Assembly: GCA_018434685.1 (NCBI GenBank)
Contig: JAHDOV010000004.1
Location: forward strand, 248,001 to 312,000
Direction: 5' to 3'
DNA: 64,000 bases
Origin: Deltaproteobacteria bacterium
GTDB taxonomy: Bacteria; Desulfobacterota; Desulfomonilia; UBA1062
In this document: in pieces, positions 1 to 8,541 of the stretch
How the letters are laid out: every line of letters begins with the position of its first letter
Numbering within the stretch: position 1 is the first letter of the stretch
Program-made: the position numbers and the translations under genes
Notes under the pieces: model-generated
Database searches by the model: none
What the model was told of the DNA's origin: nothing
Seen by the model: only the letters and a program-made list of their open reading frames with translations

Positions 1-1
1 T

Positions 2-1594
2 GGCGGCAATACGGCTATCGATGCTGCCCGCTCTGCCCGAAGGGTGGGCAGCGATGTCACCATCCTCTACCGCAGGACCATGGCCGAGATGCCGGCAGGC
101 GCGGCTGAAATAGAGGCGGCCGGAGAGGAGGGTGTGAAAATAGAGTTCCTCTGCGCCCCGGTGGCTGTATCGGGAAACGGCGGAGGGGCAGCGACGTGCC
201 AGAGGATGGAGCTCGGCACGCCGGACACCTCCGGAAGACCTCGACCTGTTCCCGTCAGGGGCAGCGAGTTCGAGGTGACCTTCGACACGCTGATCGCAGC
301 CATCGGCCAGGACATCGGCGCACCAGGCTTCGAGGATCTTCTCGGGACATCCCCCTGGTTCACGGTGGATACCGTGGGACGGACCGCCCAGGCGGGTGTT
401 TTTGCAGGCGGCGATGCGGCGAGTGGACCCGGCCTGGTCTCTGAGGCCATCGGTGCAGGGAGAAGGGCAGCCGTGGCCATCGATGCCTTTATCAGGGGCA
501 AGAAGGCTGTCCTGCCGGAGAAAAAGGAGATCACCTACAAAGACATCCCCCTGTGTGACAGGGCGATGATCGCCAGGATCGAATCCGATGACCTTGCGGT
601 GGAAAAGAGGCTGTCGAACCCCGATGCCGAGGTCGAGCTCCCGCTGAGCCCGGATCAGGTGATCTCAGAGGGGAGGAGATGCCTTTCCTGCGGCATGCAG
701 CAGCCGAAATTCACGGGCATCCAGTATTTCGGAAAGATCTGCATCGCATGCCACAACTGTGAAGCGATCTGTCCGAACGAGGCACTGACATTCCCGCATT
801 ATTACAAGGTGGGCAATGGAAGGTTTGCCCATGACTTCGATTACCCCACGGATGCACAGGACGGATATCCGAACCCGTTGAAGAAAGACAAGACCCCAGC
901 CCTGAGCGCCATCGAATCCGAGATAACCGGGGTAGAGAAGATCATATACACCAGGAGATCCACCCGGGTGTACAAGGCCGATCCGGTCCCCAGGGGGATG
1001 ATCGAGCGGGTGCTCGAGGCCGGCAGGTTTGCGCCGTCTGCCGGGAACTGCCAGGGGTGGAAATTCGTGGTTCTCACCGACAGGGAACTTATGAGCGAGA
1101 TCAGTGCATCCACGCTCAAGTTCCTGAATCTCTTCACCAAGCTCTACCAGGGGAAGGATCCCCTGAGAACCATGGTGAAGAAGTCGCTGCCCTTTGTAAA
1201 GCCCGAAGGCAGCGACCAGCGTCCCATGGTCGCCATGCAGGCGCTCCTGACGCCGAAGTTCGGCGACAAGAAACTGAGTGTATTCTTCGATGCCCCCGCA
1301 GCCATTGTTCTGCTTACACACCATCACCACATATCGGATCCCGAACTCGGTATGGGCATCTGCGCGCAGAATATGGTGCTTGCGGCACATTCACTCGGGC
1401 TCGGCACGTGTTATGTCGGGTTTGTGGCAACCTCGCTGAACATGGACCCGATAACCAAAAAGAAGTTCAGGTCCAGGCTCGGTATCGAATGGCCCTATGA
1501 TCATGTGGGTACGGTCCTTACGCTCGGGTATCCGGCGGTGCCGGTCGACAAGCCGGTGGCCCGGGAATTTCCCCGGATACAGTGGGTGGAATAG
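2..1594 (+). CDS. FAD-dependent oxidoreductase / 4Fe-4S / nitroreductase fusion (5' truncated by window edge)
   Basis: The reading frame is open from the first bases of the window, so the N-terminus lies outside. The visible part begins in a GltD-like NAD(P)-binding segment (GGNTAIDAARSARR, then ILYRR), continues through the FAD-binding end of the pyridine-nucleotide disulfide oxidoreductase fold (GVFAGGDAASGPGLVSEAI), then a cysteine-rich stretch with a canonical 4Fe-4S motif (CIACHNCEAICP, about codon 245). The last ~220 residues are a nitroreductase-type FMN domain (RRSTRVYKADPVPRGMIERVLE; APSAGNCQGW). Known GltD-like modules pass electrons between NAD(P)H, FAD and Fe-S clusters; an added nitroreductase domain suggests an FMN-dependent reductase of unknown substrate. 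The GTG at 44 is internal, not a start. Confidence 0.85.
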   Translation, partial: GGNTAIDAARSARRVGSDVTILYRRTMAEMPAGAAEIEAAGEEGVKIEFLCAPVAVSGNGGGAATCQRMELGTPDTSGRPRPVPVRGSEFEVTFDTLIAAIGQDIGAPGFEDLLGTSPWFTVDTVGRTAQAGVFAGGDAASGPGLVSEAIGAGRRAAVAIDAFIRGKKAVLPEKKEITYKDIPLCDRAMIARIESDDLAVEKRLSNPDAEVELPLSPDQVISEGRRCLSCGMQQPKFTGIQYFGKICIACHNCEAICPNEALTFPHYYKVGNGRFAHDFDYPTDAQDGYPNPLKKDKTPALSAIESEITGVEKIIYTRRSTRVYKADPVPRGMIERVLEAGRFAPSAGNCQGWKFVVLTDRELMSEISASTLKFLNLFTKLYQGKDPLRTMVKKSLPFVKPEGSDQRPMVAMQALLTPKFGDKKLSVFFDAPAAIVLLTHHHHISDPELGMGICAQNMVLAAHSLGLGTCYVGFVATSLNMDPITKKKFRSRLGIEWPYDHVGTVLTLGYPAVPVDKPVAREFPRIQWVE

Positions 1595-1619
1595 CGTGCA
1601 GCAGGGGCAGTGCATGATG

Positions 1620-2033
1620 TCACTGCCCCTGCTCCTCCTTGTCCTGTAACAGCCGGGAGAGAACCTCTTCGATGCTGTCAGTGGTAAAGGGTTTTTCGAT
1701 ATAGTCATTCACCCCCACCTCGTGGGCAAGGGCATAGAGTTCCCTGTTCCCGTAGGCGGTGATGAGGATCTTGATGGCATGCGGACACCACCGCTGGATA
1801 CGCCCGAAAAATTTCAGGCCGTCCATGCCCGGCAGGCGGTAATCCGTCAGGATGATGTCATAGGTGTTCTTTCTGATGGCCTCGATCCCCTCTTCAGCCG
1901 TTTCAAAGGCATCGAGAGAACACCCTTCACCTGCAAAGAAGAGGCTCAGGGAATCCCGGATCCACTCGTCATCATCGATGAGCAGGATCTTTAGGTCCTT
2001 GAGTTTTACAAAGAGATTGCCCGTTGTTTTCAT
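1620..2033 (-). CDS. Stand-alone response-regulator receiver protein
   Basis: A 137-residue CheY-like receiver with no output domain. The acidic pocket (IDDDEW, D20-D22), phospho-acceptor D64 in ILTDYRLPGMDG, T92 (ILITAYG) and K114 (EKPF) are all present, so it should be phosphorylatable. Its start overlaps the stop of the preceding radical-SAM-like gene by four bases (ATGA), indicating translational coupling and one operon with the RsbRD-like gene further upstream. No kinase is in this operon; the nearest is encoded at 6612-8150. It may act through protein-protein contact with its operon partners (inference). Confidence 0.9.
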   Translation of the reverse strand: MKTTGNLFVKLKDLKILLIDDDEWIRDSLSLFFAGEGCSLDAFETAEEGIEAIRKNTYDIILTDYRLPGMDGLKFFGRIQRWCPHAIKILITAYGNRELYALAHEVGVNDYIEKPFTTDSIEEVLSRLLQDKEEQGQ

Positions 2034-3667
2034 GACAAGATATCGTCCTTAAGCCGTTGTCCTGACGCCTGTTGGGGCTCGGGTTTGTTGATGAGCTGAA
2101 TATGCCGTTTCAGGTCCGTGCCATAGTTTTCCAGGGAAAAGGCGAGAGATTCCAGCATAACCTTTGCGTAGAGGGGATTGTATCGGGCCCATTTTCTGTT
2201 CTTGTCACAGAACTCGGACCGGCTCAGGGTGAATTCGACCCGGTCGAGGCCTTCGCCGTAACTGCGCTTGTTCTCATGCATTTCTTCGATTTTCTGCCCG
2301 TAGCCGGTCTTCCACAGGTCGTCGGCAAGATCGGCAAAAACAGAGGAATACTCATCGAGAGACCGGGTAATCTCCGGGTTTTTGACGAGGGCCTCTGCTC
2401 CTTTCTGGGTCGGACGGGCCTTGAACCTCGTGCAGGCGGTTCTCCAGATCTCTGGATTATCAATAAGCATACAGGGCCGCAGCAGGTTGTCGGTATGGGG
2501 CTGGTTCATCCGGATAAAGGTGAAAAACGGCGATTGGAGAGCCTCCACCAGGGTACACTGATGGATGTTATGGGTTGCATGATGGGCAAAGATGCACGGC
2601 TCAACCTCTCCACGGCTGGTGATGTGTAGCAAACGCCTTCCGCCTGCGATACAGCCATGAACCGTTGGGGCATCGGTCAAGAAATCCATGAGGAACAAGG
2701 GATGCCTTTCGCGGTATTCCCTGATAAAGGAACCAATGTCCAGGCGCTGCTGCGGTGTCGGCATGAGGCTGAGGTCAGGGTCTGACCCCTCGGGCATGAA
2801 CAGGAAATTCCATCCGAACAACATCCCCTGCTTCTCCCAGAAATCCAGGAACTCAGGGGAGGTAAGGGTGTCATAATTTTTCGAGGTGAGCACGAAGGAC
2901 ATGCCGTACATGAGCGAGCGTCTTTTCAGGAGCGATACCGAAGCGAGCATCTGCTCGTATACCCCGTGGCCGAAGAGATCATCGGTGTCCTCCTTCGTGC
3001 CGGGAATTCTGAAGACCGGGACCATGTTTTTTTGTTCATGGAGTTGGTCTGCCATATCGGGTGTGATGCAGGTCCCGTTGGTAAATATCAGGAACAGGCA
3101 GTCTCTATGGTTTGCGGCAATGCGGGAGAGGTCATCGAAGAGGAGAAAGGGTTCCCCTCCGACGATGGTGTAGAGGTGAACCCCGATTTCCTTGCCCCCC
3201 TTGATGATCCTGTCCAGTGCTTTCAGGTCCAGTTCGTTATCAGGTGCAGGCTTGACGTCGGCTGTCTTTCCCCTGGGGGAGAGATTGTTTCTCATGGTCG
3301 GGCTGATCAGGATCGTGAAGGGAGGGCAGAACCCGTATTTTTTCTTGAGAAAATGCGCTTTTTCCATCCACTCCAGGACACAGCAGCCGAGGAAGGTTTC
3401 CACGAAGCTCTTGAGCTGACCGGGGTCTCTTGACAGGAGCTTCCGGAACGACTGGTTTGTGCCGGGGTGCGCCTGTATCCACCTCATCATTTTCCCGAAC
3501 GGTCCCTGGGTACTGAACAGGGGATCCAGAGAGGCCAGCATTTTCATCAGGGTCCCCAGGTGATCATCAGGATTCTTCCGGAGAGTGTGGACAATAAAGT
3601 CTGCACTCTTGGCCAGCCCTGCCTGTCTGGAGTTGTTCTCCGCAGTGTCTTGTCTCCACATAGTCAT
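2030..3667 (-). CDS. Radical-SAM-like protein lacking the three cluster cysteines
   Basis: 545 residues. The segment FTILISPTMR..L at about 118-129 matches the start of the radical SAM core, where the family has CxxxCxxC; here the aligned positions are N127, P131 and K134. The SAM-binding GGEP motif is kept (170-173), as is a C-terminal SPASM-like region (GCIAGGRRLLHITSRGEVEPC, about 335-356) with scattered cysteines. The gene is not broken: it is full length and in frame, with GGEP intact. A cluster-less homologue cannot do classical radical chemistry, so a binding, sensory or scaffold role is inferred. It lies between an RsbRD-like sensor gene (83 bp upstream) and a receiver gene (4-bp overlap). 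Start ATG 3667 follows a purine-rich AGGAAAGGGG. Confidence 0.75.
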   Translation of the reverse strand: MTMWRQDTAENNSRQAGLAKSADFIVHTLRKNPDDHLGTLMKMLASLDPLFSTQGPFGKMMRWIQAHPGTNQSFRKLLSRDPGQLKSFVETFLGCCVLEWMEKAHFLKKKYGFCPPFTILISPTMRNNLSPRGKTADVKPAPDNELDLKALDRIIKGGKEIGVHLYTIVGGEPFLLFDDLSRIAANHRDCLFLIFTNGTCITPDMADQLHEQKNMVPVFRIPGTKEDTDDLFGHGVYEQMLASVSLLKRRSLMYGMSFVLTSKNYDTLTSPEFLDFWEKQGMLFGWNFLFMPEGSDPDLSLMPTPQQRLDIGSFIREYRERHPLFLMDFLTDAPTVHGCIAGGRRLLHITSRGEVEPCIFAHHATHNIHQCTLVEALQSPFFTFIRMNQPHTDNLLRPCMLIDNPEIWRTACTRFKARPTQKGAEALVKNPEITRSLDEYSSVFADLADDLWKTGYGQKIEEMHENKRSYGEGLDRVEFTLSRSEFCDKNRKWARYNPLYAKVMLESLAFSLENYGTDLKRHIQLINKPEPQQASGQRLKDDILS

Positions 3668-3750
3668 TCACCCCTTTCCTGTTGAAACCGGCCTGGATCG
3701 ATGTTCGTTGCCGGGAAACGGAGGTAGCCCGGCTTTGATTTTCGGCCAGA

Positions 3751-4212
3751 TCATGATCCTATCCTCGTTGCTTGTTCTTCCTGGTACCCGACGATGGTGG
3801 CATGCACGATTTTGTCAAAAAAGAGATTCACGTAGGAGAAGAGCTCGGTGGTCTGGTTCAGGGCGTAGCCGTCGTCGAGGGATCTCTTTTCCGTGATGTA
3901 GCGGTAGATCTTTTTTTTAATGAGGAAGAGGACCTGGATGACCTCACCGAGGGGGATTCCCTCCTTGGATCTTACCCTGCCGAGACCCGTATAGTAGGCA
4001 AAGACGACATTCTTTGAGGTGTTGTTGTGGAGCCAGCTGGAAAGCCGTTTATACACGTTGTAAAGAACCTGGTGCAGCATTTCGTGCAGGATATCTTCCG
4101 GAAGATCACGGTAGTGCAGGGTCTCTTCCATGCTTCGAATTTCCGTGTTCAGCTCGTGGATCAGGAGTTCCTCGTTTTTTTCGATGAGCTCCATCAGGTT
4201 GTGGTAAAACAT
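3751..4212 (-). CDS. RsbRD N-terminal-like sensory helical protein
   Basis: 153 residues, predicted all-helical, no signal peptide. It resembles the N-terminal sensory domain of RsbR/RsbRD-type stressosome proteins and related kinases (MELIEKNEELLIHEL at the start; GIPLGEVIQVLFLIKKKIYRYI at about 87-108). No STAS, kinase or DNA-binding domain follows. A strong Shine-Dalgarno (AAGGAGGG, 5 bases before ATG) fixes the start. It is the first gene of the three-gene minus-strand operon with the radical-SAM-like protein and the receiver. Assignment rests on motif likeness only; a signal-sensing role is inferred. Confidence 0.6.
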   Translation of the reverse strand: MFYHNLMELIEKNEELLIHELNTEIRSMEETLHYRDLPEDILHEMLHQVLYNVYKRLSSWLHNNTSKNVVFAYYTGLGRVRSKEGIPLGEVIQVLFLIKKKIYRYITEKRSLDDGYALNQTTELFSYVNLFFDKIVHATIVGYQEEQATRIGS

Positions 4213-4458
4213 CGATGCCCTCCTTGTGCGGTAAGAGAACTGTGCTCTTGAAGCATAGATGGCGCCGGTATGTGCACGGCGGTGTACCGTGCCGTTGATT
4301 TCCCCCTCCCCTCCTTGTTTGAGACAGCATAATACATGCCATCAAGGTTCACGGGCGTTTCTTTCCGGGTATATCCTTTAATTAAGAGGACATATCCTGG
4401 AAATCGTGTCTGTTCGTGGTCGATGAGGGCAAGCGGGGTGTCGTAGAGGGGGAAAAAG

Positions 4459-4494
4459 TAGAAAAAACTCTAACTGCATGTAGAAAAATCTCGA
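4459..4494. promoter_or_regulatory. Operator-like tandem palindrome, copy 1
   Basis: Pattern TAGA-N6-TCTA-N8-TAGA-N6-TCGA. The half-site order and every spacing are identical to copy 2 at 4800-4835. Two dyads start 22 bp apart, about two helical turns, as expected for side-by-side dimers on one DNA face. The flanking sequence downstream (GGCCCGGGTGAG) also resembles that of copy 2. The binding protein is unknown. Confidence 0.5.
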
Positions 4495-4799
4495 ATCCTC
4501 TGCCTGGCCCGGGTGAGAAAAACAGGATCTTGAGCCAGGCTTTGAATCTATTTCATTGATTATATATTCAATAATTAATTCTGAGCCCAGGGAGCAGATC
4601 CTGAGGACCGGAACGAATCGATGGTCTGGTGCATGCTGACCGCAGATCGCCTGCACGTATTGTCCAGGGCAGGTACCAGGCTATACAGTATTTGCTGGAG
4701 CGGTTCTTGTGCTGTCCACCGGTACGGATGCCGTTATCGGGATACGGTGAGTATCTCCCCAAGAGAAGTAGAAGATTTTCAACTTTTTCTCTGAGGGGA

Positions 4800-4835
4800 T
4801 AGAGAAATCTCTAACTGACATTAGAAGAAAATCTA
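4800..4835. promoter_or_regulatory. Operator-like tandem palindrome, copy 2
   Basis: Pattern TAGA-N6-TCTA-N8-TAGA-N6-TCTA; the first dyad is the palindrome TAGAGA-AA-TCTCTA. It shares the CTCTAACTG core and all spacings with copy 1, 341 bp away, and lies about 350 bp upstream of the PAS-domain gene. A further degenerate half-site pair (TAGA-N6-TCAA) starts at 4769. Confidence 0.5.
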
Positions 4836-5181
4836 AAATCGAGCACGGCCCCCGGGATGAGCAGGTGGGCTTCATCAACCGTATGATTCTAAGGCGTTAA
4901 ATATACCAAAGACAATGCCTGATTCAAATCGTGGCATAGTTCCTGCTCCATATGGAAACCAGGATGCATCACCTGAGACCTCTTGTTTTTATCGTGCCGT
5001 TGGAAGGCCCAGGGCGGGAGGATATACACGGCAGTACGTTCTGGCATTTCCTTCAGGATGGTGCCCGGGGGATGAGCATGCCGGCATGCATAAGCCAGTT
5101 TTTCCCAGGGGGAGTCGCAGATATATAGTGTGAAAATTCGCTCAAAATGGTATAGGTTGGGGTAGGTTGCGGGGTGACGAG

Positions 5182-6582
5182 ATGACTCAACCAACATTAT
5201 TCAAAGGCAAGTTGTCAAGGAAGAACAAGCACGAGGAAAACGAATCCATCTACCGTCAGTTTTTCGAAGGTTCTCCGGATGCGCTGTATGTGACGGACGC
5301 CGAAGGCGTGATTGTGAACGTGAACAAGGCGTTCATAGAGTTGTTCGGCTACACAAAAGAGGAGATCATCGGCCAAGACATCCGCACCATTTACGTTAGC
5401 GATGACGAGAAGACCCGGTTCTGGAAACAGATTAAAAAGGAAGGATCTCTGATTTCCGCCGAGGCCCGACTGGTCCGGAATGACAGGACCGTACTCATCT
5501 GTCAGCATTCCTGCTATGTGACTACGGATTCACGGGGGGATAGTGCGGCTTACACGGGCATTGTCCGGGATATTACCGCTGTCAGAAACGATCAGGAGGC
5601 GCTACGGAAAAAGACGCGGGAACTCTCCGACAAGGTCAAGGAACTCGATTGTCTCTATGAGATCTCCACGGTCATAGAGAGGAAAGGGCACACCTTTGAC
5701 GATATCGTCAAGGGCTTCCTGGAAGTCATTCCACGGGCAGTGAACTATTCCGGGATTACCTGTGCCCGCATAACCCTCGACGGGGAGGTTTATACCAGCA
5801 GGAACTTTCAGCAGACCCCCTGGCGGATGGCCGTTGATATCATGTCGCGGTGTCATCTCGTGGGTACCCTGGAAATCTTCTACCTTGAAGAGCGTCCGGC
5901 AAACCACTACGGCCCGTTTTCCGATGATGAGAAGCGGGTTGCCGAGATGATCTCGTCGAGACTCGGGAGATTGCTCGCCCGCAAACAGGCCGAAGAGATG
6001 CTCCGGGAAAGCGAGGAGAGATACCGGAGCCTCTTCGAGGATTCCCATGATGCCATCTATACCACATCGCGAGACGGGATACTGCTGGACGCCAACCAGG
6101 CAACCCTGGACCTGTTCGGCTACAGCAGGGAAGAGATGATCGGCATGGATATCCAGCAGCTCTACGTGAACCTCCAGGAGCGGATGAAGTTCCAGACAGA
6201 GGTCGAGGAGCAGGGTTCCGTGAGAGACTATGATGTCTGGCTGAAGAAGAAGGATCGCTCCATCATGAACTGTCTTTACACCTCAAGCGTGAGGAGATCA
6301 AGAGAAGGAGAGGTCATCGGGTACCACTGCATCGTCAGGGACATCACCGAGCAGCGCCAGGCAGAGGAGGTGCGGCAGGGGCTCATAGAAGAGCTCACCG
6401 TAGCCCTGGAGAAGATCAAGACCCTGCGGGGCCTGATCCCTATCTGCGCCACCTGTAAGAAGATCCGCGACGACAGTGGGTACTGGAATCAGCTGGAAGA
6501 ATATATCGAGGCCCATTCCGATGTGGTGTTCAGCCACGGGCTGTGCCCCCAGTGCCAGAGAAGATTCGAGGAAGACGACTGA
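5182..6582 (+). CDS. PAS-GAF-PAS sensory protein with C-terminal CxxC/CxxC module
   Basis: About 466 residues. Two PAS domains (YRQFFEGSPDALYVTDAEG near the start; YRSLFEDSHDAIYTTSRDG in the second half), each ending in the PAC-like G..RDIT motif, flank a GAF-like segment (LYEISTVIERKG...FSDDEKRVAEMISSRLG). There is no kinase, cyclase or DNA-binding domain. The C-terminus is a compact module with two cysteine pairs (CATC and CPQC) around the motif KKIRDDSGYWNQLEEYI; it recurs at the end of many deltaproteobacterial PAS and receiver proteins and could bind a metal (inference). ATG 5182 is preferred over TTG 5167 because GGGGTGA sits just before it. It runs toward the convergent kinase gene. 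Confidence 0.85.
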   Translation: MTQPTLFKGKLSRKNKHEENESIYRQFFEGSPDALYVTDAEGVIVNVNKAFIELFGYTKEEIIGQDIRTIYVSDDEKTRFWKQIKKEGSLISAEARLVRNDRTVLICQHSCYVTTDSRGDSAAYTGIVRDITAVRNDQEALRKKTRELSDKVKELDCLYEISTVIERKGHTFDDIVKGFLEVIPRAVNYSGITCARITLDGEVYTSRNFQQTPWRMAVDIMSRCHLVGTLEIFYLEERPANHYGPFSDDEKRVAEMISSRLGRLLARKQAEEMLRESEERYRSLFEDSHDAIYTTSRDGILLDANQATLDLFGYSREEMIGMDIQQLYVNLQERMKFQTEVEEQGSVRDYDVWLKKKDRSIMNCLYTSSVRRSREGEVIGYHCIVRDITEQRQAEEVRQGLIEELTVALEKIKTLRGLIPICATCKKIRDDSGYWNQLEEYIEAHSDVVFSHGLCPQCQRRFEEDD

Positions 6583-6611
6583 GGAGCCTTCTCAGGGAAG
6601 TCGACAAGAGA

Positions 6612-8150
6612 TCATGGTGCGGCAGGCTCCCTTTTTATGGGCAGCTCTATGATGAATTGGGCACCGCCCAGCCGGCTTGCGGTTACCCTCAGCACGCCGC
6701 CGTGATCCGTAACGATCCTGCGGCAGAGACTCAATCCAATCCCGGTGCTGCCGTCTTTTGTGGTGTAGAACGGATCGAATATCTTGTGTCGTCTGTCCGG
6801 GGTAACCCCGGGGCCGGAATCTTCCACGCTCATGATGATGGATTCTCCCCGGGCGAATGAGGATATCCTGATCTTCTTCCCCTCGTCCATATCCTTCATG
6901 GCCTCGGCTGCATTGGTTATGAGGTTCAGAATCACCTGCTCTATGAGCTGGGGGTCGGCATAGCACGGCGGGGTGTCCGTGCTGAGGCAGAGCTGAACCT
7001 CAACACCGGTCTTGCGCAGGGTGACCGAAGACAGCGCCAGGGCATCTTCGATGGGATCGTTGATGGCGATACGGCTGAACCGGGGTTCGCTCGGTTTGGA
7101 AAAATCCATGACCCGCTTGATGACCGATTCGATCTTCAGCGAGGCCGAATGCATCTTTTCGAGAACATCCAGGGCTCTTTCCAGGCCATCTCCCCGCACC
7201 AGGATCTTTTCCAGGGCATCGAGGTAGATGTTGATACCTGACAGGGGGTTGCGTATCTCGTGGGCTATGCCGGCAGCAACATGCCCGAGCGACGTCATCC
7301 GGTCCTGTACATGGAGGAGCCGTTCCAGTTCCCTGGCCATGGTAACATCCATGATATTGATGAGGATCGCCGGGCTCCCCTGATATTCAATCGGGCTTGC
7401 ACGACAGTGCAGCCACTTCATGTCATGGAGGTCGTCCCTGTTGCCATGGGGGAAAAACCGCACGACCATGCCGGGGTGCTTTTCTTTTCCCGACAGGAGG
7501 TCCCTGTAGAGGGATTTCACCAGCGGGACATCATCGGGATGGATGTGCTCATACACTGAGGGTGCATGGGTTATGGGGAGCGGTCCCAGGAGCCTCTGCT
7601 GTTCGGGATTCCGGTAAATGATCTGTTCGTCCTGAATGATGGAGATGCCGGTGAGGGAATACTCCACCAGTTCCCGGAAAAGTTGTTCGCTCTTGGTCAG
7701 GGCGTCCTGGGCCTGCCGGTACCCAGTGATATCATGGCCGGCGGAGATGACGGTGGCAGTGGGCAGCCTGAAGTTCGCCCACAGCTGGATGCGTGTGGAG
7801 CCGTCTTTGTTGGTAACACGATATTCGCGGAAGTTTCCGTCCGGATTGGTTTTATTCCGCAGGGCCCGCCCGTATTCCCGGGGATCGGGATACAGGATGG
7901 CCAGAGAATCATCGAAGGCCAGGAGTTCCTCTTTGCTCCACCCGAGCATTTTTTCACACTGGGTATTCCACAGCAGGCACCGGCCCCGGGCGTCGAAGGC
8001 GTCAATCATGATCGGTGCCTTTTCAAAGATCGTCCTGAATTTCTCCTCGCTTTCCCTCAGAGACCGGATCGTCTCTTCCTGCAGGGCAATCTTTTCGGTC
8101 AGCTCCTCTAATCGGTTCTCCAGGTCTTTCCGTCTTGGTTTCGGCGCCAT
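6612..8150 (-). CDS. PAS-domain sensor histidine kinase
   Basis: About 512 residues, soluble. A short coiled-coil start is followed by two PAS domains (FRTIFEKAPIMIDAFDARG; FRELVEYSLTGISIIQDEQ), then HisKA with the H-box IAHEIRNPLSG and HATPase_c with N-box (LNLITNAAEAM), G1 (EDSGPG) and G2 (GSTGIGLSLCRRIV). All catalytic boxes are present, so it should autophosphorylate. No transmembrane segment: it probably senses a cytoplasmic signal. ATG 8150 is chosen because GGAGG lies 10 bases upstream; an in-frame ATG at 8198 has no ribosome site. It is convergent with the PAS gene, 29 bp apart. The lone receiver at 1620-2033 is a possible partner (inference). Confidence 0.9.
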   Translation of the reverse strand: MAPKPRRKDLENRLEELTEKIALQEETIRSLRESEEKFRTIFEKAPIMIDAFDARGRCLLWNTQCEKMLGWSKEELLAFDDSLAILYPDPREYGRALRNKTNPDGNFREYRVTNKDGSTRIQLWANFRLPTATVISAGHDITGYRQAQDALTKSEQLFRELVEYSLTGISIIQDEQIIYRNPEQQRLLGPLPITHAPSVYEHIHPDDVPLVKSLYRDLLSGKEKHPGMVVRFFPHGNRDDLHDMKWLHCRASPIEYQGSPAILINIMDVTMARELERLLHVQDRMTSLGHVAAGIAHEIRNPLSGINIYLDALEKILVRGDGLERALDVLEKMHSASLKIESVIKRVMDFSKPSEPRFSRIAINDPIEDALALSSVTLRKTGVEVQLCLSTDTPPCYADPQLIEQVILNLITNAAEAMKDMDEGKKIRISSFARGESIIMSVEDSGPGVTPDRRHKIFDPFYTTKDGSTGIGLSLCRRIVTDHGGVLRVTASRLGGAQFIIELPIKREPAAP

Positions 8151-8541
8151 GGTCTCAGAACCTCCGCGTCCCAGCTGCTGTATGTCGGACATTCCCATCG
8201 TGGTGGTCCGGCGGGTACCCGTTGCGTGTGAACACCGGTTGTTTCATCAGAATATAGCAGATCTCACTCTAGGAATATTTTCCTTATAGGGCAAGGCTTT
8301 TTTATTCTGGCAGTTTTTGGGGCAGAGCGATTCGCTGGCGGAAGCAGGATAACGGTGCGGCTGAGCGACATTGATCGAGCGAGCAGCCTCGGTCGAAATT
8401 TCAGGGCAGGATGTAGTTTTCCCTTTTCATTTCGGCCTGATTTAGGTAAAAGAGCACTTTTCCTCCCTGGTGGATTACTGCTGGAATATTTGAAAATGCG
8501 GTGCTAAGAAGGGGAAAAATTGCTTTAGAGAAGGTGTCACG
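8151..8541. other. Non-coding region upstream of the arginine operon
   Basis: 391 bp between the divergent kinase and argB genes. No gene, tRNA or clear leader peptide was found. A weak hairpin (GGTAAAAG...CTTTTCC) lies near 8444-8464. The promoter of the arginine-lysine run should lie here; I could not identify it or an ArgR box with confidence. Confidence 0.5.

Larger units (their letters stand above)
4213..5181. other. 969-bp divergent non-coding region
   Basis: No convincing gene lies here; the short frames carry no recognisable protein and lack good ribosome sites. It separates the minus-strand sensor operon from the plus-strand PAS gene, so promoters for both should lie here. It contains two matching 36-bp operator-like elements (4459-4494, 4800-4835) and a very AT-rich stretch near 4545-4575. 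Confidence 0.6.

Noticed and set aside
8151-8541. ArgR operator or arginine leader peptide before argB
   Set aside because: No convincing ARG-box palindrome or short Arg-rich frame could be found.
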